From assembly GCA_035041965.1 (NCBI GenBank), contig JAPYMA010000206.1:62001-126000 (forward strand): DNA of 64,000 bases. The letters are read 5' to 3'. This document shows, piece after piece, positions 36,886 through 48,339 of the stretch (positions are counted from its first letter, which is position 1; each line of letters starts with the position of its first letter). The notes beneath the pieces are model-generated. The model did not search any database. It saw only the letters and a program-made list of their open reading frames with translations, and had not been told where the DNA came from. Both the position numbers and the translations under genes were made by a program. The stretch is from Anisakis pegreffii (lineage: Eukaryota > Nematoda > Chromadorea > Rhabditida > Anisakidae).

Positions 36886-39800
36886 ATGCAGACAGCTAGT
36901 GTACCAACTGGATATACTGCGATCGGTTCGTCGGACGGGTACTGTCATATCATCAGTAATCACTCGATTCATATTAAAATCCACCCATAAACTCTTCGTT
37001 TTAATCACACAAAACATCACAAAAAACTCATGATGTTCCAGTAATTAATTTTAGTCACGTTAATCATTCGCTGACGGAACTATCAAATAAAAATGATATT
37101 TTGTTTCATTGTAAACGTTCATAAATCAAAAAAGAATAGATCTCACTCTATATTCATTATCAAGAATCATTGAACCGTTACGTATCAGTTTTGCATCATC
37201 CATTCAATTTATTGGTTCATCTCATAGTAAAGTTAAACTTATCCGAACACGATATCTGAAAGCTGGATTCGAGTAATAAATTCACATCCTTAAATCATAT
37301 CGCTGAAGCAACGTCATAATTCAGATTTTCAATCACACTCAAACCGTTCATAAACCATCTTTCAATTGTTCTGAATTTTAATCCTGAATTATGTAATGAG
37401 AGTGGAATGAGAGTGGTGTTGATCGAATTTTTTCATTAAGCGATCAAGAATTCGTCGGAAGTTCTTCGTTGACGGCCGATCAGTACTTGCGACCACAACG
37501 ACCGCTCGGTGCATCCGTCAGACGACCCTTCTCCTATTTACTTCCCACGAACACACCAAATGGTTACTCAAAATAGCATTGCAATGAATATGATTTCATT
37601 TGATTGTTCAATTCTTAAGAAGGCACAACTTATTCATTGTGATATGGCAAATGCACGGATGAAAGCACTGAATGCATAATTCATACTTATAACGGCAGTA
37701 TTCATAATATTTGAAACTAACATAATCGAACACAGTCATTAGCATTTGCAAAAGCATCAGTAAAGCTTCAGATGCAACCTCCATTGCATCAAACAATACC
37801 AGTCATTCTACTGACGATCTACTTCGTGAGCAGAATTTGGCCATAAGATATCGGTTTTTCAACCGTCTTGATCCTGGTGGTGGCCGTTTGGTAAGTTGAA
37901 GCATCTTCGTTCTTTTCAGCCAGTCAATTTTCGGATAATCCGTATGGCAATCAAAAAGTTAGCAGTTTCGTGGAAAGGATCGTTCCCCTTTCCAAATGGC
38001 TTATAATGATCATTGAGTGTCGCTAAACATATAACATGAACATGATCTGAAAGCATCACGTATCATTCAAATATCGCAATTCCAACGATTCCGGCTGAAT
38101 ATGTGTGCATATTCTCATTGAAAACATAATCTCAACTTGCAGACAATGCCTGATCACATTGTTCCCAACGATTTCTTCTCAGTACTACCTCTGGATGATT
38201 TCAAAGATGAATCCGGGAAACAAGGCAGTATTGTTACTATGTAAGATATCGCTTATTTTGTCGTCACTGAATCCACCAATATATCTTTCGAGCCTTGTCA
38301 ACGTTAATGCATCTTATAAATGCACAGTACTTGTTTTCATTTCATATGGCGTGTACAACGTACGGAAGCGTTTTTGGAAACAATTTCTATGGAACAATCC
38401 TTTTCACAATTATTCTCGTTATGCGATATCGAGAGAGCATTTCAGTTTTTCAATCTGGAATACGATGATGGGTTCAAGTCTTTTGGCAATGCCATGGGCG
38501 ATACAACAAGCCGGACTTGCTTTGGGTGTTTTTATTATCCTCCTCGTTGGTGCACTCAGTGTTTATTCGGCATACCGAATCATTCAAAGCCCGTCTGGTC
38601 TCTGTAAGTTATTCGAAAGCATCTGTTTTGTGCAAATTCTCATCAAACAATCATATCTGAATCGTGCAATTCAGTTTCCATGTTTCGAAATTATCTGCTC
38701 ATAAACGAATGAAAAGGCACTGATCAATCGAGACGACAAAATTCCTCATTGCATCCCATCTAAGATTAAATATTACGAAGTTGGTCTATAACTCAGTGTT
38801 GAATGGTTGCTGAATCATCATACTAGAGTTCATTTACAGCATTGGGCATTGATAGCGCCTCAGCTGATCTACCAGATGTGGTTCGATATTTTTGGGGTAC
38901 GCTCGGTGAACGCTTGACGGTGCTCTTCTCAGTTTTTGCTTTAATCGGAAGTCTTCTTGTTTATTGGGTACTCATGTCGAATTTCCTCTATCACACCGGC
39001 AGTGTTATCTACGGTAGGCCACATTCAAGCCATCTTAAACTAGTGACTTCAGCTGCAATTTCTCCATTCAACTTTGACAATTAAATTGCTAAAAGCAGTT
39101 TTTTTCTCTTCAAGCATTTGAAACAGAGGATAGGAAGTGGGGGGGGATAGGAGAGCAATAATAATGTCTTATTTAGGTCAAATTATACTGCATCACGAAT
39201 TCAAAGCTGATAATCGTAATCATTTCAGAGGCGTTGCAACCGAACAGCACAACTATACCGATTCTTGTGAATAGAACATTCCTCTGCGACGGTGAGTTGT
39301 TCAAATGAATTCCCATTTTGATTATATTCTCTTTCACGTACAATATTTTGTGATCGTTCATGAATTTCCACTATTTTTCGGTTTTCTTGCAAACTCTATC
39401 GCTTTTCAGATTGACTAATATGATTTCAGTTTATTGTCCCAGTGAACCCACACCTCACGAGCAATTCACCAGCGTTATGGATTACTTTGGTAGCTTTTCA
39501 TCCAAACTCACCAAATCCGATGATTTCTTTACGTTCGACAATTTGTGGAGACTAGATGTAAGGATAAGGATAGAATCCATTTAACTGTATTTTTGTTTTT
39601 CATGGTTTTCAATTTGTTTCCTTTGGAAATTACTGCTGAATCATCCCATTAGTTTTAATTATTTATATTAGACGTTCAATGATTTCAGGGTACTGTGCCT
39701 ATATACTTGGCTGTCGTTCTGTTGCCATTAATGTGCTTTAAATCGGCCACTTTCTTCACAAAATTCAATATGTTAGGTAAAGAACTGCATGCTTGTGTCT

Positions 39801-42800
39801 TTCTTATGAACGATAATGACTTCATTTGACGATCTTTCACTGCCTTCAGTAATCCCTTATTCTGTGTTCCATTCGGTGGATATCCTGCATTCATGTAAGA
39901 AATATTGCGAAGCCATAGCTGTGTTCATGTCGCTTGTAGCCCAGGTAGAGCCATCTGTCTTGCGATAAAATCACCTCTACGAAAAGTTTCATTATTCGTA
40001 CAGTGATTGAGCCAAATCCGAACAAATCCCATGATCAGTCAAAACCGTTGGTGATCCCTAGTCAGACTTTAGCCATTTCGAGTTAAAATATAATAGAGAT
40101 TCAGCGACGACTAAATTCGAGTCTGTGGAAGTCTCAACTTTTGCACTGTAGCAATGTGAAATGCAGCATTGCAGCTGAAATCTCATCAGCAGCTGCACTG
40201 TTGATGAAGACGTCGGACTACTGAACCTTTAAATAAGCTAGTGAAGGGTTCAATTCAGAGTCTGTGAAAGTTTCTACTTCTGAAGCATCAAAATCGATCA
40301 AATTTACTTTTCTAGCTGCCACCTTTTGGTTTGACCATCGACTCGATACATATGCATATGCACATTTAGCGGATCAAACGATTGAAACTCGAAAATAGTC
40401 TCCCCGTAATTTTCATCAGTGAGATATCAGCCGAATGAACGTGTTGTATTCAGAATCTGAATCGCGTACGATTGATTAAAGCCGAATTGAATTTCAGGTA
40501 CCATATCGGTGGTGTATTTAATGTCATTTGTCGCATCCAAAGCGTATGATTGTGGTATAAACGTGAACTTTTCCGATGTTAATTCCGAACATTTTGCTCA
40601 ATGTAAGTGAATTATAAGTGATTGGCAGTGCTGCTTAATTCAATTAGCAGCCACATGATTATTAATAGCAACTGAATAGAAATATCACCGAGGAGATTAA
40701 TGGCAACGATATCCTACTGAATATAATCAAGAGAGCAGTGATTATATCATGGCAGTATTGAATAAATGCAGTTTTGCTCTATTACATTAGCGGTTATTGA
40801 ACTTACAATTACAATCCTATTCTGAAGTGAAGTTTCGAGCCGAGTCAAAACTTTGAAAATTTTCCCATTTTTTGAGAATGTTAATTAAATCGTTGATAAG
40901 TATCAAGCGCATTTCTTTTTGCAGTGTTCAGATGGCGTTTTCCAGCGTTGACTGGTATATTGACGTTAGCGTATTTCTTACACAATATTATTCTGACGAT
41001 TCTGCGCAATCAAAAGTATCCTGAGAACAACGTTCGACTCTCTTTTCATTCTTCATTTCTAATCAAACTTTTCATTAGTTCTTTCTGGTGCTTTCGCTGG
41101 ATGCTAAGCGAATTATTCAAGGAAAAGCATTAATCAGTTGTGTATTTTATCGTCTAAACTTCACACTCATTCGAAATTTTGGTTGAGTGTTTCTGTTGGC
41201 ATTCTTCAAGGTCACATATTATTGGTTATGTGAATTGCTTTATGAAAACATGTTAAGGTGCGTGATCTAACGGTGGGCTATTCGTTAGCCGCCTTCTCAT
41301 TCATTTTCATTGGATCGCTTTTTTACCTGCTATTCCCAACGCACAGATCGTGCATATCAGATGTGAGTGGTTTGTGTTTTCAATTCAACGGACCCACAAT
41401 CCTTCAGCACTAAATTAACTCATCCTCAGACTATCAATTTCATTTGTATTTCCTTGAGATGCTCAATTGAGATGATGTTCACGACTCTAATATTCATTTC
41501 TTTTTTCGTTTATTTTACTCAAAATATGCCACTTTCAGAATCTTCTCAATAATTTCGGTACTGGCGATGTGATGAGCGCAACAGCGCGTTTGTTTTTATT
41601 CTTCCAGATGACTACCGTATTACCGTTATTCGCGTATCTTGTACGAGTACAGTTCTTTTACGCTGTTCTCGGCAATATCTATCCCGGGTAAGTACGCGAG
41701 CATTTTGCCGTATAGTCGTCACCCAACTCATGCTTCATTCATCAGCAACGGATTATTTCATTCGAAAGTTTCGAAATCGCGTTTTTGATTCGTGAAAAAC
41801 ACTTGCCTCGCGTGCTTTGACTGATTGTGAGGCTCTGTCCTGAGGTGCAATTAGGTCGATTGCAGTCTTATGGATTGTGCTAGTGGCGGAGTAGCTGTTC
41901 CGCTGTTTCGTCAGTTACCGGCAGTTAGCGAATAGCGCGCTATCGCCCATCTCTGATATTCATCTGCATGCATGATAATCAGATACAAGCCAAATGATAG
42001 GCCGACTGCGATTCGATGACATTAGTGGTATTGTTGCACCATTCGATGTCAAGGAAAACTCTTTCGCGACGTGGCAGTTTCCAGTCGGATACTCTACGAA
42101 TAGCTAAGAAAGAAACAACCTCAAATTAACATTAAGAAGCGAATTCAGCACGGATCGAAAGAAGAAATCCTCATTGAGCCATTCATTTTTCAGGTTCTTC
42201 TACGTTCTGGCACTCAACCTCGTACTGATCACAATGTCCACATGCACTGCGATTTTCTATCCGCATATCGGAAGTATCATCAGGTTCGTGCATTTTTGAA
42301 TCTCCTAAATATATTTCTTGATTATAAACTTGATCAGAACTTCATTTCGACTCCAACAATTCACCTTTCTCAACCTTTAGTGCTATATAGTATGGCATTT
42401 CATAATGAATTATTCACCGAAAGTTTATCACCATCGAACTTCGCATTTTCAGACTGCTGCATATTAGGTAGTACCAATCAGTACACTATTAGAATTTAAT
42501 CTTCAACATCAAATGCATAGTAACTATCGAATATGACTAGAAATGCTAATTGAACTACATCAAAAAAATTAACCTAATAATGCATTCTGAATGAAATCTT
42601 GACATTTGACAATTTGCAAATTTTTCTCACGTGATTTGTTTAGCCCATTGCTTTGTACGTATGCATTCAGTGAAGACGGTTTACTCAATTTTAGATTCGT
42701 TGGTTCGTTTTCGGGTCTTATCTATATATTCACGCTTCCATGTGCAATACATTTGAAACGTCTCCAGTTGCGTGGCACATTAACACGGCTGGATTGCGTT

Positions 42801-42860
42801 GTACATGGAACAATTGTTGCGTTGGGTGCTGCAAATTTTCTCGTTCAATTCTTCCTTTGA
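36886..42860 (+). CDS. SLC38A9: SLC38A9-type lysosomal amino acid transporter, 537 aa
   Basis: Fourteen exons with matching phases: 36886-36938, 37761-37890, 38143-38240, 38446-38603, 38840-39013, 39229-39291, 39430-39557, 39689-39776, 40498-40602, 40925-41031, 41258-41362, 41539-41687, 42194-42283 and 42695-42860. The 538 codons are close to the 561 residues of human SLC38A9. The soluble N terminus contains [12 protein letters not shown], resembling the conserved segment through which human SLC38A9 contacts Rag-Ragulator. The first membrane helix carries the family signature [19 protein letters not shown], and about eleven hydrophobic segments follow. The loop after exon 5 has N-glycosylation sequons (NST, NRT in exon 6; NFS in exon 9), as expected for the lumenal side of a lysosomal protein. 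In mammals this protein senses lumenal arginine and activates mTORC1; that role is inferred here from homology. The first two exons are the least certain part. Confidence 0.9.
41930..41943. repeat. 12-bp perfect palindrome ATAGCGCGCTAT
   Basis: ATAGCGCGCTAT at 41931-41942 lies in intron 12 of the SLC38A9-like gene within an unusually GC-rich stretch (about 41820-42080) that also has a short hairpin GCGGA/TCCGC. This could be remnant mobile DNA, but no terminal repeats were identified. Confidence 0.4.
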
Positions 42861-45449
42861 AAGGAAACATTTCTTCGAAATTCTAAGTATTATCAAAATG
42901 CGCTGCATTGCTAACGGGCGACTCAATTAACTGCTAATGACAGTGCTAATGTCAATACAGCCAGTAGTAATTGTTACGGGATAATAGCCATATTAATAAT
43001 ATCACTATAAAGCATTTCATTAACTTTTTTTCATCAAACAGTTACACCAGTGTAATGAGATCGTGCAAAAGAATTAATTCTTTGTTTCGAATCGGACTCG
43101 AATTTCAGAATTTTCAACGATGTAAACATTTTTCAATTTGTTTTCTTAACTGACATTCCTTTTTTCTGCTGCATTTTTTTTAAGGTCAAGTGCCTTAAAT
43201 TTTCGATAATTCAGTCTTTTAATGTGTTAAATTTATGTTGTAATTTGTAAATTGTTTTTTTGACTTTATATTTCATTGGTGGTATTTTTTCGTGTCGATG
43301 AAGAGACCAGTAATTTGTTCGTTCCTTTCATGTTTATTCGTTTATTTAATGTTAACAGTTTTCTCATTTCTCGTAGTCGATTTTTGTTAACAATACCTAA
43401 TGGACAGTGTCGTTTCTGTGGAACGGAACCGCTTTGTTTTTGAGTTTTTCTTCAGATTACTTCTGATAGACACAAAAATCGACCCCAATGGCTCTTTGGT
43501 GATTAACATTGTGCGGTTTTCATTCCTTCCCCTTTTCTTATCATAACAAATCCAAGCTATAAACCTCCATTCATTTCACATCGAATCTATTAGAACCGTT
43601 AGAAAGTTGTTCCGTTAGCATTCACCGTTCATTTTTTTCGCACATCTTCACCGAAGGAGCTTAAGTTGAATTCATCGGATGCGTTCACTTGGAGTATTTA
43701 TATACTGCATTTCATTCCATAAAAAATTGAGATTATTTAATTTCATCAACAACTATAAACTCATAACTGATCTTATCGTACACCTGAAAGCAGTTTGATA
43801 TCATTAGCTAGTTTTCGCTTCGTGATGATCTATTTTTGTATCAAAAATGTACGTCATATCGTAATTTGTGAAATTTAGAATTCTCCAAAAAATCGCTCAA
43901 AACATAACATTTAACTAGGTTCTCGTTTGCATCCTAAAAACAAGAAATCAGTTCAAACAAATGCAACAAGAACAATTATTATTATAATTATCACGATCAA
44001 TATGATAAATTACGACGGCTATAACATTTGTTTGATGTGTAACTCAATGGCATTGAATAGCATCAATAAGTACGAAACAAATAAAATAAAGTGATGATAC
44101 AATATACCAGGTTGATTCGGACTTCTTGTCGCCATTCAAACAATTGCGATGTCATCAGTCCTTGCGTTAATCAAGAAGAATATGTTAAGGATGGAAAGGA
44201 AGATTTGATGTGATTAAGCAAATAAATGAATAAATAAACAAAAACGAGAAAACAATAACATTCAACGATAATTTAACAAAGAATCAATTTAACACAGAAA
44301 TGATATTCTGAATCCTTCGCTTGTTCCGAATCGACGAATAAATGAACAATGACATTGCCTTATGCGCATTTGAGATTCACAAATCGATTCAAAAACAATC
44401 AACACAAACCGATAACGCAAATGCGTTTTCACCGAAAAAAGCGAGTGAGTTTTCACTTTCTCGAATCGCTCAAGAACCGTAATATAACCCTCACGAAGGC
44501 CCACTCGATAATGGTAACCAAACTCCGCACAAAATGAAATTATTGTCGTCGGAAAGTCGGAAGGAGAGAACGAAAAACAGAAAGAACCGATACGAAATCA
44601 GCAAAAACAATGAAACTGAAAAGAAAACTAGCACTGAAAAATGATTTCAAATGATCGCAGATGAAATGAATCAAACGAGAAAACGAGAAGAACATGAAAA
44701 AAAGGAAACAACAACAGCGACGATGAAGATCCACAAATGGGATATTGAAAAGAAATTCGATAAATACTATCATATAACATGGATAAAACCTAATTGTAGT
44801 AACTGATTCACTGCGAACACAATTATTCAGTTTTATAACAGATTGCATTTATAGAATGCTAATAACAACAGCAATAACAAATAACCATTAATAAATTCAA
44901 CTCTTACCAAGCAATCAAAATTTGTCGTGTATCGAAGAGATTTTTTTTTCAAATTCTAAAAGAAAACTGCCATCACATCACCCCTCAGCTTAATGCTTCG
45001 GTTTCCTTCATTTCACTACACCAAAACCTTTGAAAAGGTTGGCTTCTTTTTTGCCTTTTCAAAAAGAAAACTTCGGTTCTCATCGTATACTCGTTCTAAT
45101 TTCATTTGATAAGCCAAAAAATTATGATTCTGTTGGCTAAATCTCGGTCGGAAATCGTTTAGCCCTATGACCTTTAAACATGATGAAAATAAACTATTCG
45201 TTAGGACACTTCCGAAAATTTACGAGGATACCATCGGTATAATTCCTCAAAATTTCGAACTGCTCCTCATTAAGACTATGTCGAGTTTGACGTACAAATT
45301 GCTCGTTTCGACTGCCTCACCAAATAAACAATCAAACGAATGAATTATACTTGAACAAATAAATGATGAACAATTATGCGTACATCAACTGTTGTCTGTT
45401 TGTCATCAACGAATCATGAATTAACGATGGTTTAATGAGCACATGACGA
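42861..45449. other. intergenic between convergent SLC38A9-like and KDEL receptor genes
   Basis: No gene seen. ORFs such as 44540-44848 (-) are Phe/Ser-rich because the plus strand is purine-rich there and are not credible. Both flanking genes end here, so their 3' UTRs lie in this region; I could not identify a convincing poly(A) signal close to either stop. Confidence 0.6.
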
Positions 45450-47103
45450 CTATGCAGACAGTTGCAAACCGTGCTTTTGACGCAACACACGAGTGACGTA
45501 CAGGTAGAAGAAATCTGCGTATAGAACCGTTTGCACAATACCCGCGATCACGGCTATCGGATCGAAAAAACCCTCGGTGAAGTAACGATAAATCCAGTTC
45601 AGAATGTACAAACCACTGCAATTGATAAGAAATCAAATAAGCCAATTTTTAAATACATAATTCATTCCCACGAATCAATTCAAGTCATTCAGTGAAGCCA
45701 TCAATACGAATATGTTAAAAACATTATTAAAAGAACTCTCTGACAAGCACACTGCTCAGTGAACAAACACTGCACGGATTCAGCAACAGCCTAGGTTGAA
45801 TCATCCAAATTGTCCTGAAGCCAGCTCTCATATTTCGTAACCATTTTCAATCACCACTGGTTACAATTTCTAAACGAATACGAAACTACGGTTTCAATCC
45901 TACAAAGTAGTGTCATTCCCACGACCACTCCTAATTAGTTAATTCACGAAAACAATTCATACGAACCGATATGACCCGAGTGCAAACAAGTAATGAGCCG
46001 TGATCGTTTCTGCACTTCCAGTTCTTGATAACATGAACAACTGCGGCATTATGGCCACTGACTCCAGATAGATCGAGAACGTCCACATCACCTGCATAAC
46101 GACACTTACAATTCGGAAAGGAAATGAAACAAATATTGTATATGAATTTTTCTTAATTAGATTAATTAGATGCGTCTTAATTAATCAGATTAATTAGATC
46201 ACTCCCATCTTCCTTAATTATATGCGGTGTTCATGACTTTCAGTGTAAAGTGTGGGAATCAAAAAGCCTAACCCATACGACACTGTCTCAACGAATTTCA
46301 AAACATTATCCAAGAATATTCAAACCCTTTTGAACTTGCATCAAGCACTGGAATATGTAAAATGAACGAAACAGATAAGCCAAGACAAGAATATGAAATG
46401 ATACAATTTACTGAACCAATCAGTCCAACCAATCAAACAAAACATGAAATAAACTCATTCTGAATCAACAGAATTTGAAATAAACCTCCATGAAGGTGAA
46501 TTCGTGATTGATAAGAAGCGCAAGAATGGCACATGGGATCAGAAGAAACTCCACACGGAACGTATCGTGGTTCCGATCATAGGTCGCTTTGAACTTGAGC
46601 CACATCAAATAGATCGTGCCGTATGATGAGACCAAGAAAAAGAGCTGGAATAATTTATACATCATTCACTTGAAACAACGATATACACCATATCCATAAA
46701 AATATGGTTTATCCATGTGATCAAGACAATTTTATTTGCTGATAATATCTCTGTGATCAAGTCGTTTGCTTATTTATCCTTATACGCAGCACAGCTTTGC
46801 AAGATAAGGTAAAGCTGTTTGGGATGATCGAATCGACAAGTTAATCGTAAGATAAGGCAAAGACAAAGCATATCAGTTGAATTTCGCCTGATAAGTAAGA
46901 AAAGCTCAGACCTTCATGGCGGAGTTGTAAAAAGATATGAAGTTGGTGAAAAGATCGAGATATCTGCTCGTAAACACGGCCGCGAACATCACCTGCGATC
47001 GACCCGAGATACCGGCTACAGAGCGCGTCTTCCACATTTTTATCGCGAGGATAAATATCGCGATCAGATGCGCCAAATCCGCGGTCAGTCGAAAGATATT
47101 CAT
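45450..47103 (-). CDS. erd-2: KDEL receptor (ER lumen protein-retaining receptor), 213 aa
   Basis: Four minus-strand exons (46912-47103, 46486-46644, 45967-46091, 45450-45615) join in frame to 214 codons including the stop, one residue longer than the human protein. The sequence follows the family throughout: [19 protein letters not shown] at the start, then [73 protein letters not shown] and [18 protein letters not shown]. The seven-helix receptor binds KDEL/HDEL-bearing ER proteins in the acidic Golgi and returns them via COPI vesicles. The cytosolic tail ends [13 protein letters not shown], keeping basic residues needed for COPI retrieval but differing from the mammalian KKLSLPA-type end. 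An acceptor at 47140/47141 on the minus strand leaves a 37-base leader. The gene is divergent from the cyclophilin gene. Confidence 0.96.
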
Positions 47104-47135
47104 ACTGCCAAAAAGACCCGCGTTATCGGAATTCG

Positions 47136-47150
47136 GTACCCTGAAAAGTT
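47136..47150 (-). promoter_or_regulatory. probable trans-splice acceptor of the KDEL receptor gene
   Basis: The minus strand reads AACTTTTCAG and then a 37-base leader to the ATG. An intron in the 5' UTR is the alternative. Confidence 0.45.
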
Positions 47151-48300
47151 CAAAACGGCTCAAAAGCAGAAGTGGAGCAGAAGGCATACACGTGCAAAAC
47201 GTTTATCAAAACACTAACGACTGAACATAAAGCGGTAAGAGCACGCCCATCAGAACAGCGCACAATGACCGCACAACAATACCACTGCTAATCTAGTATT
47301 TGAGGGGGTCGAAAGCAAGCAATTTCACATAAAACTATTCAAAATTTGTTTCAAACACATAAATACACACAAAAATTTGCAAGAGAGAAAAATTGTGGTT
47401 CACAATCGAATCGCTGTTGGTTCAAAATGACAGCCAGCTAAAACGCCACGTGTCATTTTGCAATTATCACTGAAACTGAGCGATTCGATGTCAGATTTGA
47501 AGTGGCCAAAACAAATTTCAGTGATTTTTTACAGTCTGCCGGTACGGTATTTCCGGTACGAGCGAAGAACGTGTGAAATGAAATAAGAACTCGAATGTGC
47601 GGAAGTGAACGTCGGCGAAGAACACCAACGATTTTAAGAGCAAGGAAGCAAAGTACACTGTGCAATATAGCACTTCAAAAGCTTCATCTCGGCAATATTT
47701 GCAGCCTCCAAGTCGCGGACTCTAAATGAATTGTTTTGTGAGGAATCGATGAGAATTCATGCATGCTCGATGGCTGTCGACACTTTTCCATGAACTTTTC
47801 AAATTGTTTCGTTAAATGTTCGGAAGGAGTTTCGTTTCACGTTTCAACCGTCCGTCAATAGTTGCTCATAATGCAGCAAGTTCTCCATTCATTTGTTACT
47901 CTAAGCACTGCATCGATTGAAACCTTATTGCTCTATCATATAGGAGCGCTGTTGGTTGAAACCGATTCGTAGCTTGGCTCATTCACCTGCATTTCGAGCG
48001 AATTGAGTGAGGTGGAATGTGCTGTCGCAATATGGTTGTAAGAGATGCGGGCAAAGGATGAGTTTTAAAAGGATGGCAATGAGGCGATAAGTGCAGGTTC
48101 GCTGTTGTGGCCAAACTTTTTGCTTACGAAAACGATAACGAAATTGCTCTTGGGGGGTAAAATTCTCGGTGAAGATTGGTCGGAAATGTGGATGCTTTAA
48201 GGTGATCGATTTTATGCAGATTCTCGTGATCGTACACCTCTTGACTGCGCACCTCATTACTATCGAGTGCCTTCGTTTAATATTTCAATGTACACATAAA
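47151..48300. promoter_or_regulatory. shared divergent upstream region of the KDEL receptor and cyclophilin genes
   Basis: About 1.2 kb separates the two divergent first exons. Minus-strand ORFs at 47453-47665 and 47979-48257 are short, have no splice context and match nothing known. The region must contain the promoter of the KDEL receptor gene and probably that of the cyclophilin/SF1 pair; no specific motif is claimed. Confidence 0.4.
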
Positions 48301-48301
48301 G

Positions 48302-48316
48302 TATATTCAGTTGAGG
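48302..48316 (+). promoter_or_regulatory. probable trans-splice acceptor of the cyclophilin gene
   Basis: TATATTCAG ends at 48310, 29 bases before the ATG at 48340. As the possible first gene of an operon it would be expected to take SL1. Confidence 0.45.
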
Positions 48317-48339
48317 CAATATCACAGAGTTGACTAAAA

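Noticed and set aside
44540..44848. 102-codon minus-strand ORF rich in Phe and Ser
   Set aside because: The plus strand here is a purine-rich simple stretch, which yields a hydrophobic translation by composition alone.
47979..48257. 92-codon minus-strand ORF between the KDEL receptor and cyclophilin genes
   Set aside because: No acceptor near its start, no domain, and it sits where a shared promoter is expected.
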